From Pelodictyon phaeoclathratiforme BU-1 (lineage in GTDB: Bacteria > Bacteroidota > Chlorobiia > Chlorobiales > Chlorobiaceae): 64,000 nt of DNA. Positions 18,181-26,885 of the stretch are shown piece after piece; positions within the stretch are counted from its first letter, which is position 1, and every line of letters begins with the position of its first letter. Below the pieces are notes generated by a model that ran no database searches, was not told the origin of the DNA, and saw nothing but the letters and a program-made list of their open reading frames with translations. The position numbers and the translations under genes are program-made. The DNA lies in contig NC_011060.1 of NCBI RefSeq assembly GCF_000020645.1, positions 1,874,501-1,938,500 of the forward strand, written 5' to 3'.

Positions 18181-18399
18181 ATGAAAACCGTGACACTGAA
18201 AATTGATGATAGCGTTAACGAAAAATTCACCTGGTTACTTGAGCACTTCTCGACGAACGAGATAAAAATACTTGAACAATCCGAATATGTTAGTGATGAT
18301 GAATATCTCAGAAACATTAACGGCATGGTTCAAAGCATTCATGATGCCCAACAAGAGCCTCAAGAAGGTGGAGTGACACTTGATAAACTGGAGTGGTGA
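18181..18399 (+). CDS. Antitoxin of a YoeB-type toxin-antitoxin pair
   Basis: 72 aa, small and acidic towards the C-terminus. It starts KTVTLKIDDSVNEKF, has ISDDEYL-like VSDDEYLRNINGM, and ends GVTLDKLEW, a layout known in antitoxins paired with Txe/YoeB toxins. A good ribosome site (GGAG) precedes the ATG. The stop TGA overlaps the toxin ATG by one base, the usual coupling in such pairs. Expected roles are neutralising the toxin and repressing the operon. Confidence 0.78.
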   Translation: MKTVTLKIDDSVNEKFTWLLEHFSTNEIKILEQSEYVSDDEYLRNINGMVQSIHDAQQEPQEGGVTLDKLEW

Positions 18400-18659
18400 T
18401 GTACACCATACTCTTCATGACCCAGGCTCAAAAGGATGCAAAAAAACTTGGGGCGAGTGGTTTGAAGAAAAAAGTGCTTCAATTAATAAATATTATCAAG
18501 GATAATCCCTACAAATATCCGCCTGAGTTTGAATATTTAAAGGGTGATATGAAGGGATTGATCAGTAGAAGGATTAACAAACAACATCGCCTTGTCTACG
18601 AAGTTATTGAAGAGGCCAAGATCATTAAGGTGTATCGCATGTGGACTCATTATGAATAA
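18399..18659 (+). CDS. YoeB/Txe-family mRNA interferase toxin
   Basis: 86 aa from the ATG at 18399; an in-frame GTG two codons earlier is possible. Core features are QAQKDAKKL near the start, PPEFEYLKGDMKGLISRRINKQHRLVYEV with the conserved Arg/His pair of the RelE fold, and the C-terminal YRMWTHYE, a hallmark of YoeB. Such toxins cut mRNA at the ribosome A site. Overlaps its antitoxin by 1 nt. Confidence 0.9.
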   Translation: MYTILFMTQAQKDAKKLGASGLKKKVLQLINIIKDNPYKYPPEFEYLKGDMKGLISRRINKQHRLVYEVIEEAKIIKVYRMWTHYE

Positions 18660-18714
18660 AAACGTTCAATGAACCAATGTTAATTGCTTTCAGTGTGGTT
18701 GGTGTGGTGAAGTA

Positions 18715-19524
18715 ATGTCAGTAGAAACTTTCATAGACAACCAAGAGCCAACGGATCCAAAGTCGCCCGTTTGGCGATACGTTGAATTCTGCAAGCTGCG
18801 GGACCTCGTCCAGAATAGACAACTTTATTTATGTCGCTCCGATAAATTCGAAGACCAAGACGAGGGGCTGCCTCCCTTTGAGTATGTTCAACACGCCCTG
18901 AACCTCAACCCTTATGACCTGAACGATATCCAAGAGCGCGATCACGCAATCGGCTATCTGGCCCAAGTCCGTCAATCGTTCTACGTGAACTGCTGGCACT
19001 TGGACATCGGTGAAACGGCAATGATGTGGAGGCGATATGGAAAAGATGGTGTTGCAATCGTATCGAGATACGACCTCCTCAAACAAGTGCTTCATCCGCT
19101 GGATGACAAGGTAATGGTCGGTCTAATCAGATACGGCACTAAGCATCTGACGGGCTGGAACGTCATTCAATTCATGACCACCAAACGGGAAAAGTATTCG
19201 CTTGAACGAGAAGTTCGAGCCATGATCTGGTTGACCGATACCGGCGACAACATGAATCGTCACTACGACAAAGACAATCGGCCTCACGATCGACCTATAT
19301 ACTCGCCGCCCCCGACGCTGCCGGAAGGGATTCGTCGCGAAATCAATGTCGGTTCCTTGATCACTGAAGTTGTTGTCAGCCCCTTTGCACCTGCAAGCCG
19401 ATTGGCTGAGGTTCGAACGCTTCTTGCCGATGCAGAAATCGCTGCAGAGGTACGTGAGTCGAAGTTAACTCCCTTTCAGTCGCTCATACCAAATGAAGAT
19501 GAACTGAGGGGCTTCATGACTTGA
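18715..19524 (+). CDS. DUF2971-family protein
   Basis: 269 aa. The pattern VWRYVEFCKLRDLVQNRQL...LCRSDKFEDQDEG near the N-terminus and YVNCWHLDIGETAMMWRRYGKDGVAI (about 97-122) match the DUF2971 family. The biochemical role of that family is not known to me; members often sit in accessory or mobile regions. No membrane segment or signal peptide. It lies 55 bp after the toxin gene and before an attC-like dyad, so the three genes form a small accessory patch between guaB and the chelatase gene. Confidence 0.75.
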   Translation: MSVETFIDNQEPTDPKSPVWRYVEFCKLRDLVQNRQLYLCRSDKFEDQDEGLPPFEYVQHALNLNPYDLNDIQERDHAIGYLAQVRQSFYVNCWHLDIGETAMMWRRYGKDGVAIVSRYDLLKQVLHPLDDKVMVGLIRYGTKHLTGWNVIQFMTTKREKYSLEREVRAMIWLTDTGDNMNRHYDKDNRPHDRPIYSPPPTLPEGIRREINVGSLITEVVVSPFAPASRLAEVRTLLADAEIAAEVRESKLTPFQSLIPNEDELRGFMT

Positions 19525-19572
19525 TCAAGAACAAGCAACCACATCCCCGACCACAACCAACAAAAAAGGTCT

Positions 19573-19646
19573 GGCTAACTTTGGCTTGCAGCCGAAGCGG
19601 ATCGGCAAACAATAATCACCGCCACGGCTGAAACCGGTTGTTAAAT
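19573..19646 (+). repeat. attC-like imperfect dyad after DUF2971 gene
   Basis: The left arm begins GGCTAAC and continues TTTGGCTTGCAGCC (19573-19593). The right arm GGCTGAAACCGG ends TTGTTAAAT (19626-19646). The arms pair imperfectly with unpaired bases, and an inner GCGG/CCGC pair extends the fold. The right end GTTAAAT fits the integron core GTTRRRY; the left end GGCTAAC has one mismatch to RYYYAAC. It may be a cassette recombination site or just a terminator hairpin. Confidence 0.35.
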
Positions 19647-19680
19647 TTATGAGCCCGCCCTAACCTCATTCCTAATTCAG

Positions 19681-22600
19681 TTACTCGTCGTCGGTCAGGC
19701 CTTCCAGGCGGTCCTCGAGATCGGCGTAGATCTCCTGCAACTCATCAATCATGTTCTGGTCGGCTTTCCACATGCCACGACCATGCGCTTCAAGCATTCG
19801 CCCGACAATGTTTTTGATCGCCTGCGGATTAAGCGTTGCAAGCCGCTCCCTCATTTCAGGGTCGAGCGCATAGGTTTCGGCTGTTTTTTTGTAGACCCAG
19901 TCATCAACGCTCTTGGTTACGGCATCCCAGCCAAGCATGTAGGTGACGCGGTTGCTGATTTCACCAGCGCCGCTATGACCATGCTTGAGCATTCCCTCAA
20001 ACCACTTCGGGTTGAGCAGTTTTGAACGGTACTCAATACGGAGCGATTTTTCAGCATCATCAACCTTGATGTCGGAGGTAAACGATTCTACGTAGTTGAG
20101 CTTGACATCACCTGGTTTCGTATTGCGGCGGCGAGCGGCAAGCTGCAGGGAACCGGAAGAAGAGAAGTAATGATCGATATCGGAGATACCAAATTCGGTA
20201 GAGTCAACCTGGTGCACAACCCGGTCAACCGAACCGAGCAATTTCTGCAGAATAGCCGACTCATTCTCCCCTTTCCTGCCTCCACCGTAAGCACTACTGT
20301 TGCGACGGATAAAGAGGTCATCAAGATCATTTTCTGATTCCCATGCCGAGTCCTCAATCATATCATCAACATAGGTACCATAAGCGCCCGGCGCCTGGGT
20401 AAACTGGCGGGCGGTCGCCGTCTCAAACTCCATACCAGAGGCAAGCGCCTCATCGACATGTTTTTTAACATAGTTCATCTCCACAGGCTCATCAGCTTTG
20501 GCTGCATCCTTGACAAGTCGGTCGAGCTGATCCATGAGAAGGCCGAAAGCATCACGGAAAATCGGGCTGAGCTGCATGAGCACATCAATCCGTGGACGGC
20601 GGAGCCTGTCAAGCGGCACCAAACTGTAGTGACTGATTTTACCAAAAGCATCATAGGATGGCTCCCCCCCGAGCAACCTGATCACAACGGCTACGGCTTC
20701 ACCCTTGGTTTTAATGGTGTCGAGACCCCAGAGCACCTGGGCGATGGTTTCAGGATACTCTCCACCATTTTCCTCAAGATGCTTTTTAACAATACTGTCA
20801 GCAATCAGCGTCCCCCGCTTGAAAGCAAGTACCGAGGGAATTCTCCATGGATCGATAGAGTGAATATTGCGACCCGAAGGAAGTACATTGATACCGTCCC
20901 GCACCAGGTCACCTCCTGGACCGGAAGAGATATAACGGCCATTGAGTACCTTCATCAGGGAATCAAGCTCACCGGTATTGTCGCGAAGCGCAACAAGGAG
21001 CATTGAGCCCTCCCTCATCAACTGTTCAACAAAGGGGATATAATCAGCCGGAATGCGCGATCCTCCTGTTATCGAAGAAAAGGCTCCTGCTGCATTTTTA
21101 CGGTCAAACAACACCTGCTGGACAAAATCACGGCACGCCGTATCGACCCACTCACGCAGGCGGATAGCCTCTTCGTCTCCCTTTCTTGAGCGACTGGTCA
21201 ATTCAGCATAGCTGCTGAAGTGTCCATTCTTCCCCGAAGCGCTCATAAGAAGAGTCGGCAGAGTTTTTGCCTCTTCATCCCGGTTTTTAAGGGTTTCCGT
21301 GACGGTGATGATCTGCGCTTCAAGAGGACTCGCCTCACCGAAAACATGAAGGGAGTTGGAAATCAGCCGGTTTTCAAGTTCGCTGATATAGATATAGAGC
21401 CTGCTGACATAATCAGTGAACCCTTCGCTCTCACGACGGGGACAATCATCGGTCAGATTGAGCAGTTCAGCTTTCTGCATAATGGCCTCTTCAAAACCAG
21501 AAGCATCGACCTCCCCACTCGGAGAAGCTGAGGCTGAAGCTGAAAAATTTCTCTCCCGGAAATCGACAAGCAACTCTTTCAATGCAGGAAGCTCCTTGTA
21601 GAGGCCGGCACGAGAGAGCGGTGGTACAACATGGGAAACCATGGTAGCCAATCCGCGCCGCTTGGCAATGGTGGATTCACTGGGATTGTTCACCGGATAG
21701 ATGTAGATATGCGGAACCTCTCCAAGAAGAGCATCCGGCCAACAATCGCCGGTAAGACCTGTCTGAAGTCCCGGCATCCACTCGACCGATCCATGCATTC
21801 CTACATGAACCATGGCGTGAGCCTGAAACTCCCGGCTTATCCAGCGATAGAATGCGATATACTGATGGTGCGGTGTATTGGCCTTGTCGAAAAGCAAGCG
21901 CATGGGATCGCCCTGCACACCAATTCGTGGCTGAACACCGACAAAAATATTGCCAAACCGTATGCCTCCGATAAAAACATCGTTTTCACCGATCGGCACA
22001 ATTTCTCCAGGAAATTTCTGCCACCGCTCCTCAATACGTTCGCGCTCCCTTGAGGAGGTCAGCGTTTTGAAAGTCTCATAATTAACTTTCAGGGCATCCG
22101 GCTGATGCTGTTTAATCTGGTGATCGGTTGCCTGATCAAGGGCTGTAAAGAGCGCATCAGCCGTTTCGGGAAGCTGGCCAACATTGTAGCCCTCTTTTTT
22201 CAACCGTTGCAAGGCGGCCAAAAGCGTTCTGGGAACATCAAGCAGCGCCGCACTGGCTTTTTTGCCGAGGCCGGGAGGATAATCGTAGACAATAAACGCA
22301 ACTTTTTTATCCCTGTTGGCCGTTGCACGCAAGCGAAGCCACTGACTGACAACGCCAGCAAGCCGGTCAATGCGCTCAGGAACCGTCTCTATTTTGCCAT
22401 CCTGCAATGCTCCAAGAATAACCGGACAGATCGCACCATCCATCTCAGGAATGGCGTAGGTAAAGGTCATCTGCATGGGAGAGACACCAAGCTCTTTCCA
22501 GGATTCAAATCCCTGGGTCAGAAGTGGCTGAGCAACAATGTAGGGGACGTCAAGTTTTGTCATGATTTCGTGACGCGCCTCAGCAGCCGTGCCAGGCTTA

Positions 22601-23523
22601 GTCGATCCGGCAGGGCCTCCTACGAGGCCAAAACCCATCATATTAACCAGAAGATCGATATTTTCCTTGACAAGCCAGTCCCGCACCAGAACATGTCCCT
22701 CCACACCCATCACAAAGGATGGGAACAGATGAATACCCCGTTTTTCGAGCACGCGAATCGTGTTATCGATATAGGTTTTTTCCTGCAGCAGGTGTTTACG
22801 AAAAAATAAAAGACCAATTTTCTGGCCCTTGTCAATATTGATCCCACGCTTTTTTAACCAGTTTTTATAGCTCTTGACATCCGTAAAATAGGCTGGTGCA
22901 TCAGGATGATAAATCCCCATATTCGGAACATCAACAATCGCCCCGACAGTAACCTTTTCGTTAAAATATTCCCGCAGAATAAGCCGGAACATATTGGCGA
23001 TATTCTCTGCTGTCGGCTGCATCCAGTAGGAGTAAACCATCAGCCAGTTCTTGAAATCCTTGGCTTTGCTTGGCACAAGGGGAAGAATGGTGCGCATGAT
23101 CTTCATGAGCTTCATATAACCATAGAGGGCATCCTCATCACGACCCTTCACCAGCATTTTCGCCACTTTTTTAACCATATCCGGCATGCCAGCCTTTCCA
23201 TCTCCTACCGAATAATTCCCTACCTTGGTCAATGCCATCGCTTCAGGCATGGACTCAAAAATAAAGATGGTCTTTTCGTTACTCGATTGATCAAGCTGTT
23301 TCTTGAACCAGTCGATCTGCTCCTTGAAATTGATCATGCTCATGAAAACACAGTCCGCCTCCTGAATTGCCCTGGCCGCTTCAGGATGCTTTTTTTCAAG
23401 ATCAACATCACTCAACTGGGTTAATTCGGCTTCGCTGGAAAGAAGCCCCTTGATCTTTTTCCAGAGACCAGCGTTATACTGCTCAAGACCAACAATAGCA
23501 ACAATTTTACGGCGATTAGACAT
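19681..23523 (-). CDS. bchH: Magnesium chelatase large subunit (BchH/BchS/BchT family)
   Basis: 1280 aa. The large subunit binds protoporphyrin IX and inserts Mg with the BchI-BchD ATPase complex, the first committed step of (bacterio)chlorophyll synthesis. Family features include VGMHGSVEWMPGLQTGLTGDCWPD, YPVNNPSESTIAKRRG, the acidic stretch near residue 1075 and the C-terminal YVESFTSDIKVDDAEKSL. Green sulfur bacteria have three paralogs (BchH, BchS, BchT). The position downstream of bchI-bchD resembles the bchT locus of Chlorobaculum tepidum, so it may be BchT; sequence alone does not settle it. A terminator separates it from bchD, so it probably has its own promoter. Confidence 0.9.
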   Translation of the reverse strand: MSNRRKIVAIVGLEQYNAGLWKKIKGLLSSEAELTQLSDVDLEKKHPEAARAIQEADCVFMSMINFKEQIDWFKKQLDQSSNEKTIFIFESMPEAMALTKVGNYSVGDGKAGMPDMVKKVAKMLVKGRDEDALYGYMKLMKIMRTILPLVPSKAKDFKNWLMVYSYWMQPTAENIANMFRLILREYFNEKVTVGAIVDVPNMGIYHPDAPAYFTDVKSYKNWLKKRGINIDKGQKIGLLFFRKHLLQEKTYIDNTIRVLEKRGIHLFPSFVMGVEGHVLVRDWLVKENIDLLVNMMGFGLVGGPAGSTKPGTAAEARHEIMTKLDVPYIVAQPLLTQGFESWKELGVSPMQMTFTYAIPEMDGAICPVILGALQDGKIETVPERIDRLAGVVSQWLRLRATANRDKKVAFIVYDYPPGLGKKASAALLDVPRTLLAALQRLKKEGYNVGQLPETADALFTALDQATDHQIKQHQPDALKVNYETFKTLTSSRERERIEERWQKFPGEIVPIGENDVFIGGIRFGNIFVGVQPRIGVQGDPMRLLFDKANTPHHQYIAFYRWISREFQAHAMVHVGMHGSVEWMPGLQTGLTGDCWPDALLGEVPHIYIYPVNNPSESTIAKRRGLATMVSHVVPPLSRAGLYKELPALKELLVDFRERNFSASASASPSGEVDASGFEEAIMQKAELLNLTDDCPRRESEGFTDYVSRLYIYISELENRLISNSLHVFGEASPLEAQIITVTETLKNRDEEAKTLPTLLMSASGKNGHFSSYAELTSRSRKGDEEAIRLREWVDTACRDFVQQVLFDRKNAAGAFSSITGGSRIPADYIPFVEQLMREGSMLLVALRDNTGELDSLMKVLNGRYISSGPGGDLVRDGINVLPSGRNIHSIDPWRIPSVLAFKRGTLIADSIVKKHLEENGGEYPETIAQVLWGLDTIKTKGEAVAVVIRLLGGEPSYDAFGKISHYSLVPLDRLRRPRIDVLMQLSPIFRDAFGLLMDQLDRLVKDAAKADEPVEMNYVKKHVDEALASGMEFETATARQFTQAPGAYGTYVDDMIEDSAWESENDLDDLFIRRNSSAYGGGRKGENESAILQKLLGSVDRVVHQVDSTEFGISDIDHYFSSSGSLQLAARRRNTKPGDVKLNYVESFTSDIKVDDAEKSLRIEYRSKLLNPKWFEGMLKHGHSGAGEISNRVTYMLGWDAVTKSVDDWVYKKTAETYALDPEMRERLATLNPQAIKNIVGRMLEAHGRGMWKADQNMIDELQEIYADLEDRLEGLTDDE

Positions 23524-23560
23524 GATGTTAGGAGTAGATAGACATTAGAGTGTCATTGTA

Positions 23561-23634
23561 CATAACAAAGCCAATATATATGGCTAATATACAAAACAAG
23601 TCCCGCATATATATCGAAAACGTATATATTTGGG
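23561..23634 (-). promoter_or_regulatory. AT-rich leader with two dyads upstream of chelatase large subunit
   Basis: The 160-bp gap between bchD and the large-subunit gene has two inverted motifs. One is GCCAATATATATGGC (23570-23584); the other is ATATATAT-CGAAAACG-TATATAT (around 23607-23629), with CG steps flanking an A4 centre. They lie about 50 and 85-105 bp upstream of the start codon, where a promoter or operator would sit. No factor can be named. Confidence 0.35.
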
Positions 23635-23682
23635 TTCCAACTGTACCCCTAATGTAAGTAAAGGAAGGTAATTATTCCACAA

Positions 23683-23718
23683 AAAGACCTTTCCGCAAAA
23701 TAAGGCAGAAAGGTCTTT
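23683..23718 (-). terminator. Rho-independent terminator of bchD
   Basis: The 11-bp perfect stem AAAGACCTTTC (23683-23693)/GAAAGGTCTTT (23708-23718), read on the minus strand, is followed by TTTTT. It lies 6 bp after the bchD stop and would limit read-through into the large-subunit gene. Confidence 0.85.
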
Positions 23719-23723
23719 GGGAA

Positions 23724-25580
23724 TTAAAAGCTCAATGCAGCCTCAACGATCTGTTCTGCTTTGGCATTCGGCAGGTAAAAATAACGTCCCCCGAGCTTCT
23801 GGGCAAGCTTGGGCGCTTCGCCCCGCGATAGATAGTTCATCTGGGTATCAATAACAATAGATGCAACACCATCGGCCTGGATAGAGAGCGAAAGGGCTTC
23901 AATCTCCTTTTCAAGCGCCTCTTTGGAAGCTTTTTCCGCAAGTGGATCAAAGGTAGCCTGCAGCCCGATATTTCCACGTCCATCAGTAATCAGCACAAAC
24001 ATGATCTGTGAAATACCTTTGGTACGCGCCTGTTTGGCCGTCTCCCAGCCAAGATAGAGTGCAGAGGCGAGAGGTGTTCCACCACCTGTAGGAAGAACAT
24101 CAAGCTCCCGTTTTGCACGGTCAACACTCTGTGAGGGAGGAAGCAACACCTGAGCCTGCTTTCCGCGAAACGATATCAGGGCAACCTGGTCGCGATGCAC
24201 ATAGGCATTCTGCAAAAGACTGGCTACAGCACCCTTTGCCTGGCGCATACGGTTCAATGCCATGGAGCCTGAGGCATCGACCATGAAGATAAAGAGCGTT
24301 CCTGACTTGTCTCGGAAGCGCTTGATCTTCACATCATCCTTGGTAATAAGCAAGGCTGTTTTAGACCGCCCTGCCATCTTGCTGTCACGCCTCCGGGTCT
24401 CCTGCCAGGGCGCTGCGGAAATAAGTGTCGGAATAAGCGCAACTTTATTGGTGCGCATCTCACCGGGCTGAGCCCGTACAAAACGGCCACGCTTGTTGTT
24501 GAGCGCTTCGCCACGGCTGCCGGTAGTAGTTTTCTTTTTTGATGCCAGAGAGATGTTGAGAATATTATCAGGCAACTCCATCTCAATAGCATCCATCATC
24601 AGCTCCTCGATCATGTCGGGAGTCTCTTTCTGCTCCTCTTCAGCTTCCGCATCCGGTGTGTCCGCCTGGGCCTCTTCATCTTCAGATTCCGGCTCTTCCT
24701 GTGGAGGCGGTTCCTCTTCGGGAGGCGCTTCGTTGGATTCCGCTTCACGTTCAGGCATACGGGTCGCACGAGGAATGAGCACCAGCTTGATGGCCTGTTT
24801 CATATCTTCCTCCTCAACATCGCTGCGCTGTGCGAGAGCGGCTGCGGCTATTGCAGCACGAACGGTGAAAATATCAACACGGTTTCCCTCAACCCCCAAG
24901 CTGATGGCAGTCTGGATAAGCGCCCGAATCTGCTCATCTGTTATCGAAACATGCGGCAGTTGTTCACGGGCAGCCTGGATAAAACCGGCAAGCATCTTCA
25001 ACTCGTCACGGGTATCTTCCTCATCCCTCTTGCCAAGTACGATATTGACAATTTTCTTGCGCGCCCGATAATCATTCTGTGCCGTAAAGGGTACAATAAT
25101 TCCGATGCGGTCGAGAAGTCCCATGCGAACTTCGCCATCAGTAGGATCATAGGTGCCCACCAGCATAAACTTTGCTGGATGCACCTCACTGAGGCCTTCG
25201 CGCTCGACAAGAACTTCGCCGCGCGAAATGGCATCCATGATGTGCGATACCGCCGAACTGTCGAGAAGGCTGATGGAGTCGACATAGAGCACCCCGCCAT
25301 GTGCCTTCGAGAGCACACCATGCTGGACAACGCGCACTCCTGTTGCAAGGGTTGCCTCCAGATCAACGCCACCGATCAAACGATCTTCAGTTACGTTTAG
25401 AGGAAGTTCCACGAAGGGTGTCCCTTCGGGAAGAATATCAGCAAATGCCCTGGCGAGCGTCGACTTTCCCGACCCCACGGCCGAAGGAATAACAACACCG
25501 CCAAGTTCAGAATCAACGGCCAGCAGCATGAGCGCCTGCTTGGCCAGATCCATCCCTACGATATCGGTAAAAGCTATCAT
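23724..25580 (-). CDS. bchD: Magnesium chelatase subunit D
   Basis: 618 aa. It has an N-terminal AAA domain similar to BchI (GSGKSTLARAFADILP; SRGEVLVEREGLSEVHPA). A Pro/Glu-rich acidic linker follows at about residues 275-325. The C-terminal von Willebrand A domain has an intact MIDAS (FMVDASGSMALNR, then TDGRGN). BchD is the platform that joins the BchI hexamer to the porphyrin-binding subunit. Its ATG overlaps the bchI stop by one base (TAATG), so the two are translationally coupled. Confidence 0.95.
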   Translation of the reverse strand: MIAFTDIVGMDLAKQALMLLAVDSELGGVVIPSAVGSGKSTLARAFADILPEGTPFVELPLNVTEDRLIGGVDLEATLATGVRVVQHGVLSKAHGGVLYVDSISLLDSSAVSHIMDAISRGEVLVEREGLSEVHPAKFMLVGTYDPTDGEVRMGLLDRIGIIVPFTAQNDYRARKKIVNIVLGKRDEEDTRDELKMLAGFIQAAREQLPHVSITDEQIRALIQTAISLGVEGNRVDIFTVRAAIAAAALAQRSDVEEEDMKQAIKLVLIPRATRMPEREAESNEAPPEEEPPPQEEPESEDEEAQADTPDAEAEEEQKETPDMIEELMMDAIEMELPDNILNISLASKKKTTTGSRGEALNNKRGRFVRAQPGEMRTNKVALIPTLISAAPWQETRRRDSKMAGRSKTALLITKDDVKIKRFRDKSGTLFIFMVDASGSMALNRMRQAKGAVASLLQNAYVHRDQVALISFRGKQAQVLLPPSQSVDRAKRELDVLPTGGGTPLASALYLGWETAKQARTKGISQIMFVLITDGRGNIGLQATFDPLAEKASKEALEKEIEALSLSIQADGVASIVIDTQMNYLSRGEAPKLAQKLGGRYFYLPNAKAEQIVEAALSF

Positions 25581-26755
25581 TATACTGCTTCCGCTTCTCC
25601 GAGGATTTTAGCGAGTTCACGATCAATTTTTTCACCGGCATCAAGGGTCTCAAGAGGATCCTTGCGCAGACGGTGACGCAGACAGAGGCCTGCGATATCC
25701 TTGACATGCTTCATGGTCACTACTGTTTCACCAAGGAATGCTGCATGGGCAAAAGCGGTACGGGTAATGGTAAGTTCACCACGGTGACCATCAATACCAA
25801 GGTTCATACAGAGCTTTGCAATATCGGTAAGCACACTGTCATCCATGGTCACTGACGAAAGCAGCTCTTTGGCTGTCTGAATCTTTTTCTGGAGCTTCTG
25901 CTGGTCACGACCGTACTTTTTCATAAATGCATCCGGATCTTCATCAAAATCACGACGGCGCTTGACAATATCGACTCGTTTTGCAATATCAAGAATCGTA
26001 ATGATACGGGCATGCAGACCAAAACGGTCAAGAAGCTGGGGACGAAGTTCGCCCTCTTCCGGGTTACCGGAACCAACAAGCACAAAACGGGCTGGATGGC
26101 GAATACTGATACCTTCACGTTCAACCACGTTTTGACCACTCGCAGCAACATCAAGCAGCACGTCAACAAGATGGTCATCAAGCAGGTTGACCTCATCAAT
26201 ATAGAGAAATCCGCGATTCGCCTGGGCAAGCAGGCCTGGTTCAAATGCTTTTACGCCGCTGGTAAGCGCTTGCTCAATATCAATGGTACCGCAGACACGG
26301 TCTTCTGTAGCACCAAGCGGAAGATCTACAACTGGTACAGGAATTTTTTCGATTTTGAGCGATGACGGATCAATAGCCTTATGGCCCTTTTTTGCCTCCT
26401 CACCTTCAACATATTGATCGACGGTACGATTGTATGTATCACCCTCAACCCGTTCAATCAGTGGAAGCACTTCAGCAAGCGCTCTGACCGTGGTACTTTT
26501 TCCGGTACCCCTGTGTCCCATGACGAGCACACCTCCGATTCTCGGGTCAATGATATTGAGGATCAGACTGAGCTTCATTTCCTCCTGACCGACAATTGCT
26601 GTAAAAGGAAAGGCTTGTCCAGACTTCTTTTTTGCAGCAGGCTTAACTGCTTTTTTGAGTTCAGGAGTAGTTGTGACCGTTGAACTCGCCTTAGCCTTTA
26701 CCGCAGCAGGCTTCTTTGCAGCAGTTTTTTTCGCAGCCGTTTCAGTCTGAGTCAT
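25580..26755 (-). CDS. bchI: Magnesium chelatase ATPase subunit I
   Basis: 391 aa from the ATG at 26755 (MTQTETAAKK); an in-frame start at 26803 would add 16 doubtful residues. The N-terminus is an unusual Lys/Ala-rich tail of about 50 residues (KKTAAKKPAAVKAKA) before the AAA+ core. The core has Walker A GHRGTGKSTTVRAL, Walker B FLYIDEVNLLDDHLVD and sensor 1 LVGSGNPEEGELRPQLLDRFGL. It powers Mg insertion with BchD and BchH. First gene of the bchI-bchD operon. Confidence 0.95.
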   Translation of the reverse strand: MTQTETAAKKTAAKKPAAVKAKASSTVTTTPELKKAVKPAAKKKSGQAFPFTAIVGQEEMKLSLILNIIDPRIGGVLVMGHRGTGKSTTVRALAEVLPLIERVEGDTYNRTVDQYVEGEEAKKGHKAIDPSSLKIEKIPVPVVDLPLGATEDRVCGTIDIEQALTSGVKAFEPGLLAQANRGFLYIDEVNLLDDHLVDVLLDVAASGQNVVEREGISIRHPARFVLVGSGNPEEGELRPQLLDRFGLHARIITILDIAKRVDIVKRRRDFDEDPDAFMKKYGRDQQKLQKKIQTAKELLSSVTMDDSVLTDIAKLCMNLGIDGHRGELTITRTAFAHAAFLGETVVTMKHVKDIAGLCLRHRLRKDPLETLDAGEKIDRELAKILGEAEAV

Positions 26756-26885
26756 AGTTGATCTTTTAGTTGATACCTGTTTCGCCGTGAACATTGAAAT
26801 CATTCACTGGAAAAGGTTTACTGTTTTATGAGCTAAATAAATGAAACTGAATTTATGCTTTTAGAAAGACAATAGAAAATGGTTT

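Noticed and set aside
22105..22809. Long frames antisense to the chelatase large subunit
   Set aside because: Coding signal belongs to the minus-strand gene; the plus-strand products look like nothing known.
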